Shown here piece by piece: positions 6,382-12,534 of a DNA stretch of 12,534 nt. Numbering within the stretch: the stretch's first letter is position 1; each line of letters opens with the position of its first letter. The translations under genes and the position numbers were made by a program. The stretch is from assembly GCA_046761005.1 (NCBI GenBank), contig JBHIFI010000049.1:1-12534 (forward strand), in the 5' to 3' direction. This DNA is from JAGMCJ01 sp046761005. Lineage in GTDB: Archaea; Thermoplasmatota; Thermoplasmata; RBG-16-68-12; JAGMCJ01. Below the pieces are notes generated by a model. The model did no database searches. It was not told where the DNA came from and was given only the letters and a program-made list of their open reading frames with translations.

Positions 6382-7587
6382 CTTATAGTTCCTGACATTA
6401 GAGAGAAGCTCATCTCTTTCTAGTACGCGCCTTGTTTCCAGTGCCGGAACGCTTGACTGAATCTCCTTTGTTCTTCCTCCTCTTCCGAAGGATTTGACTC
6501 GGGCGTTGACGAGGCCCAGCATGTCAAGCTCGGATATGAGGTCGGTGATGCGTCTCTGAGTCAGAACGCCCATCCCCGTTCTCCTACAGAGCTGCTTGTA
6601 TGTGTTGTAGACATCACCTGTTGTCATCCTCGTGCCACCCATCTCCTCGTTCATTATTATCCCGAGAAGGATGAGCTTTGACTGGGTAGGGAGGGACTTC
6701 ACGGCCTCAATAACGCAGTCCAGCTCGAGCTGATTCTTCGCCCTGAGCACATGACGCTCTGTTATGTGGTCTTCCTTATTTCTCTCGGTTATCTCAGCCG
6801 CAACCCTAAGAAGATCTAGAGCTCTTCGGGCGTCTCCGTGTTCGTGTGCAGCGAGCGCTGCACAAAGCGATATGACGCCCTCGTCGATGACGCCATCCTC
6901 AAAAGCAAGATCGGCTCTCTGGCTCAGTATATCTTTCAATTCCTCAGCATTATATGGAGGAAAGACCATCTTCTCATCGCTCAGCCCACTTCTAACCCGT
7001 GGGTCGAGAAACTCCGTGAATTTGAGATCGTTGGAAATTCCCACGATGCTTACTTTGGCTTTAAGAAGGTCCCCATTTATTCGCGTCAGATGGTAGAGGA
7101 CATCGTCACCACTCTTGTAGACGAGCTTGTCAATCTCATCGAGGACAACGACAACCACCCTCTTTTCCTCATCTAGCTTTTCCCTAAGCATGTTATAGAC
7201 TCTTTCTGTTGACCAGCCTGTGAAGGGTATCCTCTCATCGAAATCCTCAATGAACCTGTTTCCTAGGTTTTGCAGGACACTGTATTGAGTATCGGTTATC
7301 TCGCAATTCATGTAGAGGTAGTCTACCCGGGACCACTTTTTCGCTTTCTCCACTTCCTTCTGTAAATACTTCACCGTTGCCGTCTTTCCCGTTCCCGTCT
7401 TTCCGAATATGAGAACATTGGAAGGCCTCTCGCCTTTGAGGGCCATTGCGAGAATCGAGGCCAACTGTTTGATTTGCCTCTCTCTGTGAGGCAACTTGTC
7501 CGGAATGTATGAGGGCCTGAGAATGTCTCTGTCTTTCTTGAAAATGGGTCTTATCGCAAGATACGGCTCGAATACGCTATCCTCCAT
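6355..7587 (-). CDS. cdc6: Orc1/Cdc6 family replication initiator
   Basis: Origin-recognition and helicase-loading AAA+ ATPase, 410 residues, a usual length for archaeal Orc1/Cdc6. After the typical opening (IFKKDRDILRPSYIPDKLPHRE), it shows Walker A GKTGTGKT (62-69), Walker B VVVLDE (146-151), sensor 1 around GISND (Asn186), a candidate arginine finger in LDPRVRSGL (Arg197/Arg199) and sensor 2 GDARRAL (251-257). The C-terminal third forms a winged helix (about 295-400, including TTGDVYNTYKQLC and LTQRRITDLISELDMLGLV) that binds origin DNA. The ATG at 7587 follows a purine-rich AGGGGGAG. The frame stays open for about 63 codons upstream but contains no start codon. Archaeal cdc6 genes often sit beside the origin they recognise, and here about 800 non-coding bases lie directly upstream. 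The 3' end overlaps the signal peptidase gene. Confidence 0.96.
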   Translation of the reverse strand: MEDSVFEPYLAIRPIFKKDRDILRPSYIPDKLPHRERQIKQLASILAMALKGERPSNVLIFGKTGTGKTATVKYLQKEVEKAKKWSRVDYLYMNCEITDTQYSVLQNLGNRFIEDFDERIPFTGWSTERVYNMLREKLDEEKRVVVVVLDEIDKLVYKSGDDVLYHLTRINGDLLKAKVSIVGISNDLKFTEFLDPRVRSGLSDEKMVFPPYNAEELKDILSQRADLAFEDGVIDEGVISLCAALAAHEHGDARRALDLLRVAAEITERNKEDHITERHVLRAKNQLELDCVIEAVKSLPTQSKLILLGIIMNEEMGGTRMTTGDVYNTYKQLCRRTGMGVLTQRRITDLISELDMLGLVNARVKSFGRGGRTKEIQSSVPALETRRVLERDELLSNVRNYKLRFQTTLI

Positions 7588-7771
7588 GTCTCTCCCCCTG
7601 AGAATAGGAAAACGCCCTTCCGTGCCGGATTCGGGAAGGACAAGAGGGTATTGCGGAGACCCTACAAATACCTTTTCTTCGAATGTTAACAGCTCATTTA
7701 GTGGAGCATGTGTGACCCACGGAAGTCTGATTATCGATTGAGCCAGACAGGATCCAGTATCACCTCTGTAG

Positions 7772-7822
7772 TCTTCCTACGGAGAGCTAGCCCACTCCTC
7801 ACTTTGCTACTCAGTAGGAAGA
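7772..7822. repeat. Inverted repeat TCTTCCTAC / GTAGGAAGA
   Basis: Nine-base perfect arms at 7772-7780 and 7814-7822 flank 33 bases. The left arm overlaps a competing hairpin with 8-base arms, CTCTGTAG (7764-7771) and CTACGGAG (7777-7784), one of whose pairs is G-T. The two structures are mutually exclusive. They could be a dyad for a DNA-binding protein or part of a transcript leader. Confidence 0.45.
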
Positions 7823-7845
7823 GAAAGGGTACGCGTATCCTTTTT
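7822..7845. repeat. 24-base imperfect palindrome centred on TACGCGTA
   Basis: The two 12-base halves match except at two positions, both of which would be G-T pairs in a folded strand. The centre TACGCGTA is perfect. Read on the plus strand the right arm ends in five Ts, so as RNA it resembles a terminator, but no plus-strand gene precedes it. A protein-binding dyad upstream of cdc6 is the more likely reading. Confidence 0.5.
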
Positions 7846-7890
7846 GCGCGGGGTCGTATTATGCATTGCCGTATCAATACAAGGACGTAT
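7834..7890 (+). repeat. Cluster of four CGTAT direct repeats
   Basis: CGTAT occurs at 7834-7838, 7855-7859, 7870-7874 and 7886-7890, with start-to-start spacings of 21, 15 and 16 bases. The bases around the five-letter core are not conserved, so these are weak iteron-like words. The first one forms the right half of the palindrome centred at 7833/7834. Confidence 0.35.
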
Positions 7891-8192
7891 AACGTGGCAG
7901 ATCGGTGGGCTCTGCATCATTCAATACCTCATACACGGTGGGCGCTCTCAAGATAGTCACTGGAGCAGTTAGAGTTTAGGTGTTCGAACCCTCCTTGCCG
8001 CCCTATTTCCTCAGGATTGCTGGTGAGTGGGATCTATTGGAAGCCGGATATGGATACTAGGTGAGGGTGGAAGTTGACACTCTTTGGGTGGTCCATGTTG
8101 CCTAGCTTCCCTGTTACGGGTTGTTCTCACTTTAACTCCTGTACCTAAAAGGCATTAGCCAAGGTCTCGACAAGGATGCATAGTTTTGCAGT

Positions 8193-8204
8193 GCATCATG
8201 ATGC
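8193..8204. repeat. 12-base perfect palindrome GCATCATGATGC
   Basis: This stretch is identical to its reverse complement. Just upstream, GATGCA (8175-8180) pairs with TGCATC (8192-8197), so the GATGC/GCATC word occurs three times within about 30 bases. The perfect symmetry suggests a dimeric protein-binding site, although a 12-base palindrome can arise by chance in a window this size. Confidence 0.4.
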
Positions 8205-8376
8205 TTGCTAATGACAGGGGTTTCCGAAGATTGAAGAGGATTTTGCTGAGAGTGAGAGTAGTTGAGGGGGCTAGACGAGATAGCATGATTACAATTGAAC
8301 TGCGATTTCGCCTCTCTTTAGATAGTCCATATCCAAAACATTAATACGTTGCCAGACTCATATAGTTGAAAAAGCA

Positions 8377-8386
8377 GGGGGAGGGG
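8377..8386 (+). promoter_or_regulatory. Ribosome binding site fixing the PKD protein start
   Basis: GGGGGAGGGG ends three bases before the ATG at 8390 and is the most obvious Shine-Dalgarno-like sequence in the window. It supports starting at 8390 rather than at the in-frame TTG at 8366. This gene therefore appears to use a leadered message, unlike the leaderless genes at 97, 2714, 4208 and 5215. Confidence 0.6.
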
Positions 8387-8389
8387 ACA

Positions 8390-10759
8390 ATGAGCAATCC
8401 CTTGTTCGAGAAGATCTATGTTACCGCAATTGGGGCTTTGTTTCTGACCGCGAGTCTACTAGCTTATGTGGGAAACGTCACGGATAGTGGTGGAGATAAC
8501 GGTGTCATCATACAATCAGGCAGCTACGAAGGAATGCCATCCACCGATCCTGACGATGGGAAGTTTGTCCTAATAGCCGGAAGCGGACATGTAACTATAG
8601 CTGGAACCGAGGTAGTAGCCTACATAGGTATTCCGGCGAACGAATCGACTTTCGAGGTTGGCATATTTGATGGCGATGTTGGCGGGCACTGGGATTTCAC
8701 TGGTCCTTCGCCAACCAGCTTCACACTCTATATGGATCGCTTGAAGAACGGAACCACGGCCTCTCCTGTCAGAACTTGGAGCAGCAGTGTCTGTCCGGAC
8801 GATGATTGGCATACTGAGACATTCACGGTTTCCCCTGGTGCCCGGGCTCCAAGCGGGAACTACTTCTATAGGCTTGTCGTTGAATGGCAAGGTGGGACTC
8901 CATCATCAGGGCTAAACGACTTCAAGATCAGAACAACAGGTCAAGTTAACCTTGCGACTGGTCACGAGTTCGGATTTGCTGGGGGTCCACAAAATCTCAG
9001 TTATGACCCGGATTTTGGGCCAGAAAACACCTATGACGGTCATTGGTGCTATAATTTCTACATTCCCGTAGAAATGTCTAGGGTCGTTTTCCGTGATGGT
9101 GATGCTGACATAATATACGACACCGACGACCCGAACACGCCGCCCCCTGAAGGTGACTTCGATGGTGTGCCCCCTGACGACAACTATCTTCCGTGGGGGG
9201 ACCAGGTTAGGGTGAGCCCGAATGTCTACGTTGTGGTCACCGACCCAGATAGCAACGCATACTATAACAGCAACCCATCTGGGAATGAGGAGTGGGAACT
9301 CTTCACCATCGGAGACCTTCCTGACGATGACCACGTCGTTAACTATACACTATCACCCGGTCTGTGGAAGTACGAGGTGAAGGGGATGGATGCCCATAAT
9401 GCCAATTTCTTGGAGACGACATACGAGATTTTCGTGTGCGGTGCAACGCCTCCACTCCCGGTCAATCCTCCACCAGAAGTTGAGCCAGACCGCAGTGATG
9501 AGGTTCCTGGCGGTGCGACCTATTATTACTCGCACACAATTACCAACAAAGGAGTTGCTCAGGCCTACAATCTCAAGACGACCTCTTCTCTTTGGACTTC
9601 GAGAGTATACGAAGACTCCAATGCCAACGGGATTTATGACGTTGGTGAACCTGAGATCAGCGAGACGCCTGATTTGAACACGAATGAGACATATTACGTC
9701 CTCGTTGCGATCGATGTTCCGAGCGGTCCGCCTGGAACCACCGATACGATCAAATTGACAGCATCCTCCCGGATAGAATGGGGGGTGCAGGATTCAGCGT
9801 ATGACGAGGTAAAAATCCGGGTGGAACAACCGCCAGTTCCCAATGCAGGGGGACCCTATCTTGCAAGCGAGGGCGACATTGTGCACTTCGATGCGAGCGG
9901 TACGTACGATCCGAATGCCGATCCACTGCAGTACATGTGGGATGTCGATGATGATGGCATCTTCGAAACTAGCTACTCGAGCTCTCCCTCCTACGACTTC
10001 ATATTTGGGGATGACTTCATCGGAAGAGCGAGGTTGAGAGTCACAGATGGAACATACGAGGTGGAAGCTCTCGCTAACGTGACGATCGAGAATGTCGCTC
10101 CGTCACTTACTGCCTTCTATCAGGGTTACTCACTCGTCGATGTGACCTTCAGAATCGCGGGAGAGAAGTGGCACGATGTCCAATTCTATCTATTCGAGGA
10201 TGGAACTGAGATAGCGTACGCGCAGATAGTCCGATATCCTGGCAGCCCGAACGATCAGGCCGTGACAATCCCGGGTGTGAACATATCCATGGGGACCGAG
10301 TATTCCGTCCTTGCCCTCTATACCCCGATGGACGATCCGATAAACGGACAGATATGGGGATCCGATCCTGCTTGGGTCATTCTCGACTTCCACGATGGAA
10401 ACGAGACGTGGATCCACCATACATTCAATGTCAGGCACAATGATACATGGACATGGGAAATAGAGAGATTGAACGAGTACTTTGCGGGTCACGACTTCCC
10501 ATTCGAGGCATCCGCATCCGATCCGGGAAGCGATGACCTCACATTCATATGGGATTGGGGGGACGGGAGCTCCGAGTCTCGCATCTACTACAACAACGGA
10601 ATGAGCCCTGACCCCTATCCAAGCCTGGATGTGAATCCGATATCAATAGTCGATGCTACAAATCACGCATATGCAGCTGCAGGTGACTATCTCATCACAG
10701 TAGAGGTTCTGGATGATGATGGTGGTTCCAGTATAGTCACCTTCACGGTTCACATCTGA
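8390..10759 (+). CDS. Secreted PKD-domain surface protein
   Basis: Large extracellular protein, 789 residues, with an N-terminal hydrophobic segment (about residues 8-24, AIGALFLTASLLAYVG) that fits a signal peptide or anchor. The mature part is Asp-, Asn- and Tyr-rich and acidic. An unassigned beta-rich region occupies about 25-340, followed by a CARDB/DUF11-like segment at about 350-480. That segment contains DSNANGIYDVGEP near 409-421, which resembles a calcium-binding loop. Two PKD (Ig-like) domains follow: about 481-570 (PVPNAGGPY, then YMWDVDDDG) and about 695-789 (FIWDWGDGSS, then YLITVEVLDDDGG). The protein stops right after the second PKD strand, with no C-terminal membrane anchor or sorting motif that I recognise. 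A role in the cell envelope or in adhesion is an inference from architecture. No catalytic domain is evident. The gene ends 15 bases before the convergent universal stress gene. Confidence 0.82.
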   Translation: MSNPLFEKIYVTAIGALFLTASLLAYVGNVTDSGGDNGVIIQSGSYEGMPSTDPDDGKFVLIAGSGHVTIAGTEVVAYIGIPANESTFEVGIFDGDVGGHWDFTGPSPTSFTLYMDRLKNGTTASPVRTWSSSVCPDDDWHTETFTVSPGARAPSGNYFYRLVVEWQGGTPSSGLNDFKIRTTGQVNLATGHEFGFAGGPQNLSYDPDFGPENTYDGHWCYNFYIPVEMSRVVFRDGDADIIYDTDDPNTPPPEGDFDGVPPDDNYLPWGDQVRVSPNVYVVVTDPDSNAYYNSNPSGNEEWELFTIGDLPDDDHVVNYTLSPGLWKYEVKGMDAHNANFLETTYEIFVCGATPPLPVNPPPEVEPDRSDEVPGGATYYYSHTITNKGVAQAYNLKTTSSLWTSRVYEDSNANGIYDVGEPEISETPDLNTNETYYVLVAIDVPSGPPGTTDTIKLTASSRIEWGVQDSAYDEVKIRVEQPPVPNAGGPYLASEGDIVHFDASGTYDPNADPLQYMWDVDDDGIFETSYSSSPSYDFIFGDDFIGRARLRVTDGTYEVEALANVTIENVAPSLTAFYQGYSLVDVTFRIAGEKWHDVQFYLFEDGTEIAYAQIVRYPGSPNDQAVTIPGVNISMGTEYSVLALYTPMDDPINGQIWGSDPAWVILDFHDGNETWIHHTFNVRHNDTWTWEIERLNEYFAGHDFPFEASASDPGSDDLTFIWDWGDGSSESRIYYNNGMSPDPYPSLDVNPISIVDATNHAYAAAGDYLITVEVLDDDGGSSIVTFTVHI

Positions 10760-10774
10760 CGGTGGAGATTGTTC

Positions 10775-11602
10775 TCACTCTCGGAAGATCAGCGTGGGTC
10801 TGAGCGAGTGGTGCAATACCTTCGAGGCAACTTCTCCGAGAAGGATATCTGCAACAGCGGAAGTCCCCAGATAGCCCATAACTATTAGGTCAAAATCTTG
10901 CTTTCTTGCCTCCGCAAGTATTTCTTCAGCGGGTTTGCCGACCCTAACCAGCTCTCTTGCACTCACCCCATGTTCCTTCAGTATTTCAGCACCCGTATGC
11001 ACGAACTCCCAAGCGTGTCTTACGGGTTCCCCCGTTTTCCATGGTGAGACAGAAAGAACGGTCACATCCGCCTTTGCAGCTCTTGCCATGTTCGCCGCAT
11101 ATCGGATGGCATCGAAGGAACACTTTGATCCCGCCGTGCACATCAGAATGTTGGAGATTTCTCTCATTCTCTTCACGACGACGACAGGCCTCTTTGCATG
11201 ATGGACTATCTGCGAGGAGATCCCACCTAGAAGGAACTCCATCACTGCGGAGGCGCCGTGGGAGCCGACAACGAGAAGGTCGAAGTTCTCCTCGTGAAGT
11301 TCATTAAGAATCTCGAATGCTGGAGACATACCTTTTCTTATTCTGATGCCAACATCCAACTTCAGTCTCTTTCGATACCTCTCGACCTCTGCATCCATTC
11401 TGTCTCTTTGTTTGTCGATTTCTTCTTTCGTCTTAGCAACCATGGCACCCCAGCCTGGATAGATGAGAGCCTCCTCGACTACATGAATAACCTCGACCTC
11501 TGCTTTCAGAATGTGTCCGAGGCTAGTCCCATACTGGAGTGCTGCGTTTTCCTCAATATTCTCATCAACGGCTACAAGAATTCTTCCAATTTCACCAGTC
11601 AA
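10775..11602 (-). CDS. Tandem-domain universal stress protein (UspA family)
   Basis: Cytosolic protein of 275 residues made of two UspA-fold domains: about 1-145 (opening GRILVAVDENIEENA, closing with HHAKRPVVVVKR) and about 149-275 (opening SNILMCTAGSKCSFDA, closing with HHSLRPTLIFRE). The nucleotide-loop signature G-2x-G-9x-G is present in both (GSHG at 113-116 with Gly126; GYLG at 243-246 with Gly256). The Ser/Thr expected after the last glycine is Gly in the first domain and Glu in the second, so ATP binding is uncertain. The TTG at 11602 is chosen because GGTGAT lies just before it and the upstream stop is four bases away. An in-frame TTG at 11623 would add seven residues and overlap the transporter gene by 17 bases. 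It is the second gene of an operon with the TauE-type transporter. Confidence 0.9.
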   Translation of the reverse strand: MTGEIGRILVAVDENIEENAALQYGTSLGHILKAEVEVIHVVEEALIYPGWGAMVAKTKEEIDKQRDRMDAEVERYRKRLKLDVGIRIRKGMSPAFEILNELHEENFDLLVVGSHGASAVMEFLLGGISSQIVHHAKRPVVVVKRMREISNILMCTAGSKCSFDAIRYAANMARAAKADVTVLSVSPWKTGEPVRHAWEFVHTGAEILKEHGVSARELVRVGKPAEEILAEARKQDFDLIVMGYLGTSAVADILLGEVASKVLHHSLRPTLIFRE

Positions 11603-11606
11603 TTTA

Positions 11607-12377
11607 TCACCCTGCCCAACCAAACGCTACCTTTGCGATCGTCAAGATTCCGAGGGTGCAAATGGCTATGCCCACCATGACCCTCAGATTTCTTGCATGG
11701 ACCTTCTTTACCGTGAATGCGGCCGCAGGGACAGAAATGAGGCCGCCCAAGAGGAGCCAAGGTACGAGACCCCACTGCGCGGCTGGGACGAACAGAAAGA
11801 AGAGAACGGCGCCTACCACGGAGGTCAAACCCTCCGCAACGGCGCCTATCCCAATCGCGCTCTTGCTGTGCACACCAGAGAGTATCTGGCCGCCGGTGGT
11901 AATTGGTCCATAACCACCGCCACTTATCCCCTTGTTGAAAGCCGCGAAGAGGCCGAGAGCAACGATTTTCTTCATCGTCAAGAGGAACGTCCTCTCGAAC
12001 GTCAGCAGAAGAATCGCACCAATGCAGAGAACTAGAACGCCGATATAGATTTGAATGTAGTACTCAGGGACGTTGACGAAAGCAATGACCGAGACTGCTA
12101 CACCGATGATACTGAACAACGTGAGAGTGGTCGTTATTCTCAAATCCATAGATCCGAGTCTGAGGTCCACGTTCTCAAAATAGTGGTGAAACATCCCTCC
12201 CACAAGTCCTGTTATGAATTGGCTGAGTAGGAGGGCGGGAACTATTTCAAGGAGCCCGAATCCCATGATCAGGAGGATGGGAGTTAGGCTCGTTCCATAT
12301 CCCATTCCAAGAGAGGCGTCTGTGTACTGGAATACGAAGGCCAAAAGAGTTATGGTTGCGATGGTTTCCAGCAACAT
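11607..12377 (-). CDS. TauE/SafE-family membrane transporter
   Basis: Integral membrane protein of 256 residues with about seven or eight hydrophobic helices. It matches the TauE/SafE (COG0730) family, annotated as sulfite or organosulfur exporters. The two pseudo-symmetric family motifs are visible: LGMGYGTSLTPILL at about 23-36 and FNKGISGGGYGPITTGGQ at about 148-165. The archaeal subgroup's opening, with DASLGMGYGT after the first helix, is clear. Actual substrate specificity cannot be read; only a few family members have been tested, with sulfite, sulfoacetate and related anions among the proposed cargo. The ATG start is preceded by GGAG about 9-12 bases upstream, and the frame has a stop codon just before, near 12409. 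It precedes the universal stress protein gene by four bases, a common pairing that suggests joint expression. Confidence 0.88.
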   Translation of the reverse strand: MLLETIATITLLAFVFQYTDASLGMGYGTSLTPILLIMGFGLLEIVPALLLSQFITGLVGGMFHHYFENVDLRLGSMDLRITTTLTLFSIIGVAVSVIAFVNVPEYYIQIYIGVLVLCIGAILLLTFERTFLLTMKKIVALGLFAAFNKGISGGGYGPITTGGQILSGVHSKSAIGIGAVAEGLTSVVGAVLFFLFVPAAQWGLVPWLLLGGLISVPAAAFTVKKVHARNLRVMVGIAICTLGILTIAKVAFGWAG

Positions 12378-12469
12378 GAGAGGCTCTCCATGATATCCGT
12401 GGGGTTGTCCCTTTGATGACTAACTTTCGCTCCTTCAACACAGGGACCGCGATGTAGATAAGATTTCCC

Positions 12470-12480
12470 AGTTTAATATG
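12470..12480 (-). promoter_or_regulatory. Possible TATA box for the transporter / stress protein operon
   Basis: Read on the minus strand the stretch is CATATTAAACT, the most TATA-like element upstream of the TauE gene. It would start transcription near 12450 and leave a leader of about 70 bases carrying the weak GGAG site. The remaining bases from 12378 to the window edge show no supported gene. Confidence 0.35.
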
Positions 12481-12534
12481 TATCTCTTGACCGATTCCAT
12501 TGGAGTCTTTGGACAAAGCCTTTCTCATTTTTCC

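Larger units (their letters stand above)
7588..8389. other. Non-coding region upstream of cdc6, candidate replication origin
   Basis: About 800 bases between the divergent cdc6 and PKD-protein genes hold no convincing gene on either strand. Visible content: a 24-base imperfect palindrome (7822-7845), four CGTAT words at 7834, 7855, 7870 and 7886, an inverted repeat 7772-7780/7814-7822, a second one 7764-7771/7777-7784, and a 12-base perfect palindrome (8193-8204). A direct repeat CGGTGGGC occurs at 7903 and 7936. A possible cdc6 promoter (AAGGTATTTGT read on the minus strand) lies near 7664-7674. An AT-rich stretch at 8325-8365 probably contains the PKD-gene promoter (ATTAATA near 8340). The origin proposal rests on cdc6 adjacency, length and repeat content. 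I could not find a clear match to the ORB consensus with its G-run, so it remains a hypothesis. Confidence 0.3.

Noticed and set aside
7588..7777. In-frame open extension of Cdc6 upstream of its ATG (about 63 codons, protein-like composition)
   Set aside because: It contains no ATG, GTG or TTG, the ATG at 7587 has a purine-rich site before it, and the protein from 7587 already has the usual Cdc6 N-terminus. An open run of this length can occur by chance.
7708..7956. 82-codon plus-strand frame in the region upstream of cdc6
   Set aside because: Low-information basic sequence without a family, promoter or ribosome binding site, and it crosses several inverted repeats. No mobile-element or toxin features are visible.
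7939..8006. tRNA-like T-loop GTTCGAAC followed by an acceptor-like GCCGCCC
   Set aside because: The T-stem pairs at only about three of five positions, no anticodon arm can be drawn, and GGGCG upstream pairs only partly. GTTCGAAC is itself palindromic, so the resemblance is weak. At most it could be a degraded tRNA piece.
8198..8344. 48-codon arginine-rich reading frame starting with two ATGs
   Set aside because: No TATA box or ribosome binding site at a proper distance, no recognisable family, and its start lies inside a palindrome. It is too short to support on composition alone.
7588..8389. CRISPR array or insertion sequence in the long gap
   Set aside because: There are no repeats of 20 or more bases at regular spacing, no terminal inverted repeats with a transposase, and no target duplications that I could see.
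12247..12528. 93-codon minus-strand frame upstream of and overlapping the TauE gene
   Set aside because: Nearly half lies in another frame of the clear transporter gene, it spans the likely promoter of that gene, and its sequence resembles no family I know.

Overview
The window reads as a chromosomal segment from a euryarchaeon, most likely in or near the Thermoplasmatota. It carries the small subunit of the archaeal DNA polymerase D, an Orc1/Cdc6 initiator, a UPF0201 (archaeal RNA-binding) protein and a signal peptidase with the archaeal/eukaryotic Ser-His active site. Several genes start with GTG or TTG, and four starts lie about 27-30 bases downstream of a TATA-like box with no room for a leader, the pattern of leaderless archaeal transcripts. 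The phylum is an inference from gene content; no rRNA or tRNA gene was found to confirm it.

Layout. Bases 97-1521 (+) encode a membrane CPBP-family protease with four zinc ribbons. Bases 2633-1498 (-) are a two-gene operon: UPF0201 protein, then an endonuclease IV/xylose isomerase-like TIM barrel, joined by an ATGA overlap. An 80-base divergent promoter region separates it from DNA polymerase D small subunit DP1 (2714-4168, +). Next come a stand-alone calcineurin-like phosphoesterase (4208-4918, +), a decayed remnant of an NDP-forming acyl-CoA synthetase (4944-5090), and a signal peptidase I with a long acidic tail (5215-6381, +). Orc1/Cdc6 (7587-6355, -) faces it and overlaps its 3' end. About 800 bases upstream of cdc6 (7588-8389) hold no convincing gene but several palindromes and a cluster of CGTAT words, so they are a candidate replication origin. 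Then follow a 789-residue secreted PKD-domain protein (8390-10759, +) and, on the minus strand, a two-gene operon of a TauE/SafE-type transporter and a tandem universal stress protein (12377-10775).

How the genes fit together. DP1 and Cdc6 make this a replication neighbourhood: Cdc6 marks origins and loads the MCM helicase, and DP1 is the proofreading exonuclease subunit of PolD. The signal peptidase, PKD protein, CPBP protease and transporter are envelope genes without an obvious link to replication. The TauE/Usp pair is probably one transport/stress operon. I saw no CRISPR array, insertion sequence, prophage or recognisable defence system. The most interesting parts are the non-coding region next to cdc6, the zinc-ribbon-flanked CPBP protease, the acid-tailed signal peptidase and the acyl-CoA synthetase remnant.
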